Source: Streptomyces cellulosae
Lineage (GTDB): Bacteria; Actinomycetota; Actinomycetes; Streptomycetales; Streptomycetaceae
Direction: 5' to 3'
NCBI GenBank assembly: GCA_014655195.1
Contig: BNBH01000015.1
Coordinates: 1-64,000 of the forward strand
DNA length: 64,000 nucleotides
Part shown: positions 58,189 to 64,000 of the stretch, piece after piece
Layout: every line of letters begins with the position of its first letter
Numbering within the stretch: the stretch's first letter is position 1
Program-made: the position numbers and the translations under genes
The notes under the pieces: generated by a model
Seen by the model: only the letters and a program-made list of their open reading frames with translations
Database searches by the model: none
Told to the model about the DNA's origin: nothing

Positions 58189-59898
58189 TTGGCCGACAAC
58201 GTCACCTCGTTGTTCCGCAGCACCGCGGCGCACAGCCCGTCGATGGCGGCGCTGGCGAGGGAGAGCGACGGGGCCGGCCCGGTGGACTTCTGCATTCCGT
58301 GCAACCCGTACTTCCCCACCCCCGCCATGTTCGACGAGATGGCGTCCCGGCTGCGCGACATCATCACGTACTACCCGAGCAGCGCGGACACCATCACCGC
58401 CGAGCTGTGCAGCCTCCTCCAGCTCCCGCCGCAGTGCGTGGCGATGGGCAACGGCTCGACGGAGCTCATCACCTGGATCGACCATCTGCTGGTGCGCGAG
58501 TCGCTCGCCGTGCCCGTGCCGACGTTCGGCCGCTGGACCGACCAGCCGATGGAGACCGGCAAGCGGGTCGACATGTTCCCGCTCCAGGAGTCCAGCGGCT
58601 TCGCCCTGGACCTCGCGCAGTACGCCGAGTTCATCCGCGCCCGCGGCACCAGGGTCGCCGTCATCTGCAACCCGAACAACCCCGACGGCGGCTTCCTGCA
58701 CAGGCACGCGGTCGTGCAGTTCATGGACGCCATGGCCGATCTGGACCTCGTGGTGATCGACGAGTCGTTCCTGGAGTTCGCCGACGCCGAGAACGAGCCG
58801 AGCGTGGTGCAGGAGGCGATGCTGCGCCCCAACGTCATCGTGCTGCGCAGCCTCGGCAAGAACTTCGGCCTGCACGGCATCCGCTTCGGCTACCTCGTCG
58901 CCAACCCGGCGCTCGCGGGGCGGGTGCGCTCGATGCTGCCCAAGTGGAACCTCAACTCCTTCGCCGAGCACGTGGTGTTCATGCTGAAGGAACACGGCGC
59001 CGAGTACGCGCAGAGCCTGCACCAGGTGCGCCGCGACCGGATGGACATGTCCGGCCAGCTCTCCTCGCTGCCCGGCCTCACGGTCTACCCGTCGCAGGGC
59101 AACTTCCTCTTCGTGCGCCTGCCCGTCGGCGCCGAGGGGACCGTGGTGCGGGACCGGCTGCTCACCGAGCACCGGATCCTGGTGCGTGAGTGCGGCAACA
59201 AGATCGGTTCGTCCAGCCGCTTCCTGCGTCTCGTGGTGCGCCCCCAGGTCGACGTCCGTCGCCTGGTGACCGGCCTGGAACAGGTGCTCTACGGGACGTC
59301 CAGGAGGGGAGCCGCCGTGCCCGAGCAGGCCACAGGGACCGCCTACAGCTCGGGCACGGCGGCGGTGGACCGTCTGGTGAGCCAGACCAACGGGGCCGGG
59401 ACGCGCGGCCTCGCACAGGCCGCCGGCGCCGGCATGCCGCTCCCCGCCGCCGCGCCCGCCCCCGCCGCGGTGGGCCCGGGCGGCGGGATGCCGGTGCCGG
59501 CCGCGGCGGGGCTGCCGCAGCCGGAGCCCCTGCCCGTGCCGCAGGAGGCGCCCCGGCCACAGCCCGCCCCTCAGCCGGCGCCGCAGCCGGTTCCCGTGCC
59601 CCAGCCCCAGCCGCAGCAGTTCCCGCAGCCGGCGGCCTACCCGGAGCCGGTCCCGCAACCCGCCCCGGCCCCGCAGCCTCTCGCCCCCGCGGCCGCGTTC
59701 GCGGCGCCCGCGCCCGCGCCCGCGCCGATGCAGGTCCCGCCGCCCACCGGGCCGACCCCGCCCGGCGTCCCGGCGCGCGGCGGGCTGACGGCTGCCCAGG
59801 TGCGGGGCACGGACGGGCTGTCCATGGCCCCGGCGACAGGCTGGCCGGGGGCGCAGAGCTGGCCGGACGCGGCGGGGATGGGACAGGCGGCCGGCTGA
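58189..59898 (+). CDS. class I/II aminotransferase with long proline-rich tail
   Basis: 569 residues. Residues 1-370 are a fold-type I PLP aminotransferase (histidinol-phosphate type): IPCNPYFPTP, MGNGSTELI, CNPNNPDGGF, VVIDESFLEFAD and the PLP lysine Lys224 in SLGKNFGLHG. Residues about 385-569 are a disordered tail of P, A, Q and V (PQPAPQPAPQPVPVPQ-like). The tail is unusual for an aminotransferase and suggests localisation or partner binding. TTG 58189 is the start, fixed by GGAGG five bases upstream. Substrate unknown. Confidence 0.87.
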   Translation: MADNVTSLFRSTAAHSPSMAALARESDGAGPVDFCIPCNPYFPTPAMFDEMASRLRDIITYYPSSADTITAELCSLLQLPPQCVAMGNGSTELITWIDHLLVRESLAVPVPTFGRWTDQPMETGKRVDMFPLQESSGFALDLAQYAEFIRARGTRVAVICNPNNPDGGFLHRHAVVQFMDAMADLDLVVIDESFLEFADAENEPSVVQEAMLRPNVIVLRSLGKNFGLHGIRFGYLVANPALAGRVRSMLPKWNLNSFAEHVVFMLKEHGAEYAQSLHQVRRDRMDMSGQLSSLPGLTVYPSQGNFLFVRLPVGAEGTVVRDRLLTEHRILVRECGNKIGSSSRFLRLVVRPQVDVRRLVTGLEQVLYGTSRRGAAVPEQATGTAYSSGTAAVDRLVSQTNGAGTRGLAQAAGAGMPLPAAAPAPAAVGPGGGMPVPAAAGLPQPEPLPVPQEAPRPQPAPQPAPQPVPVPQPQPQQFPQPAAYPEPVPQPAPAPQPLAPAAAFAAPAPAPAPMQVPPPTGPTPPGVPARGGLTAAQVRGTDGLSMAPATGWPGAQSWPDAAGMGQAAG

Positions 59899-59960
59899 GA
59901 CGCCTGCGGCCGGCCGGCTCGCGGTCGGTACCGGTGGTCGGGCGGTACGGCGGAGACGGC

Positions 59961-59995
59961 GGGCGGGGGCGGGCGGACGTCCGCCCCCGCCGGCC
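59961..59995. terminator. imperfect hairpin between convergent genes
   Basis: GCGGGGG...CGGA / TCCG-CCCCCGC with a small bulge, between the aminotransferase and DUF4360 stops; it may serve both strands. Confidence 0.5.
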
Positions 59996-59997
59996 GG

Positions 59998-60645
59998 TCA
60001 GCTTTCCGGGCACTCCTTCCACGCGAGGTGGTACACCGTGCTGATGTCCCCGTCGGTGGAGTCCATCGTCATGAAGCTGACCTTGGACGGGTCGCTTCCG
60101 GCGGTGACTCTCAGCTCGGTGTTGATGTTGAAGTTGCGCTGCACGCCGCAGGGCGCGTAGACGAGCTGCGCCCAGTCGGTCTCGTCGGTGGCCTGCCAGT
60201 TGTCGTCGTACGGGCCCGCGAAGGGGTGGGTGCGGTACTCGGTGTTGGGCGACCCCTGGAAGTAGTACGAGGCCCGCTGGGTGCCCCGCGCGCCGGGCTG
60301 GAGCGCGGCGAAGCCGCGGTAGTCGGCGCTGGCGATGGCGTAGGTGAAGCCCTGCGGGACATGGACGAGCAGGCTGAGCTGGCAGTTCTTGCGGGCGGCC
60401 GTGGGGTCGGAGTTCCCGCCGGCCTGGGCGAGGTAGTCGCTGTAGGTCACGGTGAACGCGGTGTTGTCGGCCGAGACGGCGACGGCCGCGGTTCCGGCGG
60501 GACATCCCGAGCCGTTCACCGTGGCGACCTTGATGACGATCTTGTCCGGCGGCGGGTCCTCGAAAGAGGACCCCGGGTTGTGCGCGGGCAGCGCGGCGCC
60601 GAGCAGCGTGGCCGCCGCGACGCCGAGGAGCAGGCCTCCAGCCAT
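59998..60645 (-). CDS. secreted DUF4360 domain protein
   Basis: 215 residues. Signal peptide (MAGGLLLGVAAATLLGAALPA), then the DUF4360 beta-rich domain with paired cysteines (GSGCPAGTAAVAVSADNTAFTVTYSDY, ARKNCQLSLLVHVPQGF, YAPCGVQRNFNINTELRV, KECPES) that probably form two disulfides. It is extracellular; function unknown, although the family is common in filamentous actinomycetes and fungi. ATG 60645 is set by GGAG five bases upstream. Confidence 0.88.
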   Translation of the reverse strand: MAGGLLLGVAAATLLGAALPAHNPGSSFEDPPPDKIVIKVATVNGSGCPAGTAAVAVSADNTAFTVTYSDYLAQAGGNSDPTAARKNCQLSLLVHVPQGFTYAIASADYRGFAALQPGARGTQRASYYFQGSPNTEYRTHPFAGPYDDNWQATDETDWAQLVYAPCGVQRNFNINTELRVTAGSDPSKVSFMTMDSTDGDISTVYHLAWKECPES

Positions 60646-60979
60646 GGTTCTCCGTCCTTGGGGTGGGGGGTTGGTGCGGTGCGATCGTTGAAGCGTCATG
60701 CACATGCCAACATGCGGACGCATGCGACCCCGGCTTCGTGGAGGAGGCATGAAGGAGCGGTGAAGACCGGGAGCGCTCGCATCGTATGGAGCGCCGCGAC
60801 GGCCGGACAGGGCGAACTCCGGCCATTCACTCCCGGTCCGTATACCGCCGGTGAACGCGGCCGGACGCCGCCGGCGGACGCCACGGGCGCGCCGGGACTC
60901 CCGCGTGGAAGAGGGCCGTTCCGGTTCGGGGACAATGACCCACCAGCACCGCTAGTGGAACGGACCAGGAGGCGCTCCC
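60646..60979. other. 334-base divergent promoter region (DUF4360 / GH35-like)
   Basis: No gene is visible. CATGCG-GA-CGCATG (60711-60724) is a perfect 6-bp inverted repeat 66 bases upstream of the DUF4360 start, a candidate operator. GACAAT (60931-60936) is a possible -10 for the GH35-like gene. The rest is GC-rich without recognisable signals. Confidence 0.45.
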
Positions 60980-63820
60980 TTGGAGCTCAGCAGGCGCACC
61001 TTCACCGCCCTGACCGGCACGGCCGCGCTCGGCCTCGCGCTGGCCGGCAGCGGCGGGGCGGCGACCGGCCCGCGGGGGCCGCGCGTCGTGCCGACCGGCC
61101 CGCCGCCCCCGCTGCCGGAGGCCGACGGCCGGCGCCATCACGTCACGTACGACCGGCACTCCCTGCTGGTCGACGGCAGGCGGCTGGTGCTGTGGTCCGC
61201 GGAGGTCCACCCGTTCCGGCTGCCCAGCCCGTCGCTGTGGCGGGACGTGCTGCAGAAGCTGCGCGCGCACGGCTTCACCGCGGTGGACGTGCCCGTGCCG
61301 TGGAACGTCCACTCCCCCGCGCCCGGCGTACACGACTTCACCGGCGTGCGGGACCTCAACCGCTTCCTGTCGGTCGCCGCCGAGGAGCGGCTGTACGTGG
61401 TGCTGCGGCCCGGCCCCTACCTGGGCGCGGACCTGGACGCCGGAGGCCTGCCCGGCTGGCTGACGGCCGCCCCGGGCTCCGCCCGCACCGACGACCCCGA
61501 GTACCTGCGGCACGCCGAGGCGTGGCTCGCCGCCGTCGACGCCATCGCCGTACGGCACCTGTACACCGCGGGCGGCGGGACGGTGCTGCTGTACCGCCTC
61601 GAGGACGGGCGTCCGGTGCCGGCCGGGGACCCGGCGGCGCGCGCCCACCGGGCCCGGCTGCTCGCGAAGGCGCGCGCCGACCGCATCGACGTGCCCGTGC
61701 TCGACGGGGAACGGTGGACCGGCGGCGACGGGCCGCCCACGGCCGGCCTCACCGCCGTGGCGGGCGGGGCGGCCGACGCCTGGGGCGGTCCGCTGTCCGG
61801 CGGCGAGGGCTACGCGCGGGTGCGGAAGACCCACGACGCGACGCACGAGCGGCGGCGCCGTCTCGCCGCCCTCGCCGACCGGGTCACCGTGCACCACACC
61901 GGCATGGGGTTCGGCGGGACGTCGTGGGGCTGGCTGCCGGGACCGGGCGTCTACACCTCGTACGACCACGGGGCGGTCCTCGACGAGGGACGGCAGCCCG
62001 CGCCGAACATGGCCGCCGCCCAGCAGCTCGGCCATCTGGTGCGCACCGTGCCCGACCTGGCCCGGCTGGAACCGGACGGGGACGGGGAGGAGCGCGCCGC
62101 GGACGGCCGGCTGACGGTGCGCCGGCTGGCCAACCCCGACACCGGCGCGCGGTTCTTCGTGGTGCGCAACGACACCGACGAGGAGGTGCGCGCCCTGCTG
62201 CCGGACACCGGCATCGAGGTGCCGGTCACCGTGGCCGCGGGCGACACCAAGCTGGTCGCCTCCCGTCTCCGCCTGGGCCACCGCACCCTGGCGTTCACCA
62301 CCGCCCAGCCGATGCTCTGCGTCTCCACCGGGCGGCAGGACGTGGCCGTGTTCGTCGGCCGCGACGGGGAGACCGCCCATGTGGCGCTGGACTGCGAGAA
62401 GCAGCCGGGCGCCGACCGCGCCGACACCGAGCCCGCCTGGGCCTACGACCACGACCGGAAGCGGCTGAACGTCGTCTCCCCGCTCGGCGTGGGCGGCCTG
62501 AGCCGGGTGCTGGTCAAGGACGGCGACTCCGAGACACCCCTCGTGCTGCTGTTCGCCGACGACGAGACCGCGCTGCGCCTGTGGACGTACGAGACCCCGG
62601 CCGGACCGCTCGTGGTGTACGGCCCCGCGCTGCTCCGCTCGGCCGAACTGCGCGGCTCCACGCTCCATCTGACGGGTGATGTCACCGCCGAGACCGGTGT
62701 GGAGGTGTGGGGGCCGCGCGGCGTCGCCGAGGTCACCTGGAACGGCGCGCACGTGCCCACCTACGTGGGGCGCGCCCGCAGCCGTGTGATGGAGGGGCTG
62801 ATGCCCGCCGTGCGCGCGGTGGCGCTGCCCGCGCTGGACGGCTGGCGGTGCCGCACGGAGAACCCGGAGTCCGACCCGGACTTCGACGACTCGGCCTGGA
62901 CGGTCGCCGACCGCACCGCCTCGCACAGCACCACGCCGGTGCCCGAGGGCGGGCCCGTGCTGTTCGCGGACGACTACGGCTACCACCACGGCGACGTCTG
63001 GTACCGGGGGCGGCTGGAGGACCTGAGCGGCATCCGGTCGGTGGCGCTGTCCTACAGCACCGGCACCCAGGGGCTGCTGATGGCCTGGATGGACGGCCGG
63101 CCGCTCGGCACCCACCGTATGCCGGCGCCCGACGAGGACACCGCCGCGCGCGGCACCTGGACGGCCACGGCCCGCTTCGACGTCCCCGGGGCGGTGCAGA
63201 GCCCCGGCGAGCATGTGCTGTCGGTGCTGGTGCGGCCCATGCAGCACGCCGGCACGGAGCCCGGGGAGGACGCGCACAAGGCCGCGCGCGGGCTGGTCGC
63301 CGTGGAGTTCGCGGGCGGCGACCGCAGCGTGGAGTGGCGGGTGCGGGGCGCCACCGACCCGGAGCGGGTGACCGGCCCGTTCAACAACGGCGGCCTGTAC
63401 GGGGAGCGGCGCGGCTGGCATCTGCCGGACCACGACGACCGCGGCTGGCGGGTGGTGGAGTTCCCGCGCGCGCGGCGGCGGCAGGGGGTCACCTGGTACC
63501 GCACCCGGTTCCGGCTGGGCTTCGAACCCGAGCTGGACGCGTCGGTCGGGCTCACCCTGGAGGACGACCCGGAGCGCGCCTACCGGGTGCAGGTCTTCCT
63601 CAACGGCTGGAACCTGGGCCAGTACGTCAACGACGTGGGCCCGCAGCACACCTTCGCCCTGCCGAACGGCATCCTGCGCACCCGCGGCGCCAACACCCTG
63701 GCGCTGGCGGTGCTGTCCGACGGGACCACCCCGGCCGGGCCCGGGAAGGTCACGCTGACGCTGCTGGGCGCGGCGCGCGGCGGTGTCCCGGTCGAGCCGG
63801 TGGACCCACCGGGGAGGTGA
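60980..63820 (+). CDS. secreted GH35-like protein with altered catalytic residues
   Basis: 946 residues. Twin-arginine-like signal (LSRRTFTALTGTAALGLAL). The barrel follows GH35 beta-galactosidases: LWSAEVHPFR, VPWNVHSPAPGVHDF, VLRPGPYLGADLDAGGLPGWL, GFGGTSWGW and YTSYDHGAVLDEG. However, HEP reads HSP (111-113), AEW reads ADL (150-152), and the acid/base motif ENE reads EDG (208-210). The nucleophile segment is also not recognisable (DAWGGPLSGG). C-terminal beta-sandwich domains with NGWNLGQYVNDVGPQ are retained. It may be a sugar-binding pseudoenzyme. TTG 60980 follows AGGAGG. Confidence 0.82.
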   Translation: MELSRRTFTALTGTAALGLALAGSGGAATGPRGPRVVPTGPPPPLPEADGRRHHVTYDRHSLLVDGRRLVLWSAEVHPFRLPSPSLWRDVLQKLRAHGFTAVDVPVPWNVHSPAPGVHDFTGVRDLNRFLSVAAEERLYVVLRPGPYLGADLDAGGLPGWLTAAPGSARTDDPEYLRHAEAWLAAVDAIAVRHLYTAGGGTVLLYRLEDGRPVPAGDPAARAHRARLLAKARADRIDVPVLDGERWTGGDGPPTAGLTAVAGGAADAWGGPLSGGEGYARVRKTHDATHERRRRLAALADRVTVHHTGMGFGGTSWGWLPGPGVYTSYDHGAVLDEGRQPAPNMAAAQQLGHLVRTVPDLARLEPDGDGEERAADGRLTVRRLANPDTGARFFVVRNDTDEEVRALLPDTGIEVPVTVAAGDTKLVASRLRLGHRTLAFTTAQPMLCVSTGRQDVAVFVGRDGETAHVALDCEKQPGADRADTEPAWAYDHDRKRLNVVSPLGVGGLSRVLVKDGDSETPLVLLFADDETALRLWTYETPAGPLVVYGPALLRSAELRGSTLHLTGDVTAETGVEVWGPRGVAEVTWNGAHVPTYVGRARSRVMEGLMPAVRAVALPALDGWRCRTENPESDPDFDDSAWTVADRTASHSTTPVPEGGPVLFADDYGYHHGDVWYRGRLEDLSGIRSVALSYSTGTQGLLMAWMDGRPLGTHRMPAPDEDTAARGTWTATARFDVPGAVQSPGEHVLSVLVRPMQHAGTEPGEDAHKAARGLVAVEFAGGDRSVEWRVRGATDPERVTGPFNNGGLYGERRGWHLPDHDDRGWRVVEFPRARRRQGVTWYRTRFRLGFEPELDASVGLTLEDDPERAYRVQVFLNGWNLGQYVNDVGPQHTFALPNGILRTRGANTLALAVLSDGTTPAGPGKVTLTLLGAARGGVPVEPVDPPGR

Positions 63821-63868
63821 GCCCACCGGCGCGCGGGAGACCGGGCGCCGGGTCACGCCGCGCGCGCG

Positions 63869-64000
63869 TCACGCCAGCCGGATCACGTTCCAGGACAGCG
63901 GCTCCAGCACGGCCGTGAGGCGGCCGCCGTCCAGCGTGGTGCCCTCGGCCGCGTGCGGGACCACCCGGTCCGGCTCGGCGAGGGTGTTGCGGGCGTCGGG
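63869..64000 (-). CDS. C-terminus of a probable GH51 alpha-L-arabinofuranosidase (partial)
   Basis: Only the last 43 codons are inside the window. They read DARNTLAEPDRVVPHAAEG and end LEPLSWNVIRLA, the usual closing beta-domain of GH51 arabinofuranosidases (PLSWNVIRL). The gene enters from the right edge and converges on the GH35-like gene. It would release arabinose from arabinoxylan or arabinogalactan and fits the sugar locus to its left. Confidence 0.75.
   Translation of the reverse strand, partial: PDARNTLAEPDRVVPHAAEGTTLDGGRLTAVLEPLSWNVIRLA

Noticed and set aside
60827..63856. A long minus-strand frame (about 1,000 codons) opposite the GH35-like gene.
   Set aside because: Same GC-frame artefact; no recognisable domain, and the plus strand has clear family motifs.

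Overview
The window is chromosomal DNA from a Streptomyces (or very close actinomycete). GC content is very high, GTG and TTG starts are common, and several families are typically streptomycete (DUF3052, DUF3145, DUF4429-SHOCT, a zinc-finger/serine-rich family named after SCO2400, FasR). From memory, the gene order aceE ... fasR-fabD-fabH-acpP-fabF matches the core region around SCO2371-SCO2410 of S. coelicolor. I ran no search. Most genes look like vertically inherited core genes. I see no integrase, transposase, prophage or CRISPR array.

Layout. 1-5.4 kb: small core genes (DUF2277, tRNA-Val, a DUF4097 lipoprotein, a coiled-coil membrane protein, an FmdB zinc ribbon, a membrane-linked LuxR-type HTH fragment, DedA). 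5.4-15.2 kb: a tellurite-resistance-type (Ter) island. It combines a minus-strand biosynthetic operon (HpcH-like lyase, a PRTase-TRSP-StiP-PELOTA fusion, a HAD phosphatase) with a TerD carrying a proline-rich tail, a TerA-like protein, a DUF475/TerC membrane protein and two canonical TerD proteins, followed by an AhpE-type peroxiredoxin. 15.3-19.4 kb: DUF3052 and aceE. 19.5-26.2 kb: a divergent MFS/TetR pair with clear operators, a DUF1023 hydrolase, DUF4429, a MerR regulator beside a decayed aldo/keto reductase, GNAT and a serine hydrolase. 26.3-32.2 kb: an unusual operon with a frameshifted gene, an HSP90-like ATPase and a 975-residue helical-repeat protein. 32.5-36 kb: a secreted subtilase, a hydrolase and pirin. 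36-41 kb: fasR and the type II fatty acid synthase operon with a palindromic FasR-type box. 41-49 kb: DUF3145, SGNH lipoprotein, aldose epimerase, a secreted C15 peptidase relative with Cys changed to Ser, EI24, and a MarR/oxidoreductase pair. 49-64 kb: a sugar locus with an enolase-superfamily dehydratase, zinc dehydrogenase, U32-like protein, ChvE/GguA/GguB-type ABC importer, exported mutarotase, an aminotransferase with a proline-rich tail, DUF4360, a GH35-like protein that seems to have lost its catalytic carboxylates, and the C-terminus of a probable GH51 arabinofuranosidase.

How the parts work together. The Ter island looks like the predicted stress-response system in which membrane TerC and calcium-binding TerD proteins are paired with enzymes that would make a nucleoside-like metabolite. 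The last 15 kb read as import and breakdown of a galactose/arabinose-type sugar. TATCGAAC repeats occur in front of both the dehydratase operon and the U32-like gene, so one unseen regulator may control both. The HSP90/helical-repeat pair looks like a dedicated chaperone and partner.

Two patterns run across the window. At least twelve genes have a TAnnnT -10 box 6-9 bases before the start codon and no obvious ribosome binding site, which suggests leaderless mRNAs. A short inverted-repeat family (core CGCGCGGTTCCCCGCGCCCCT) recurs between genes, and one copy lies in frame inside the PRTase fusion.
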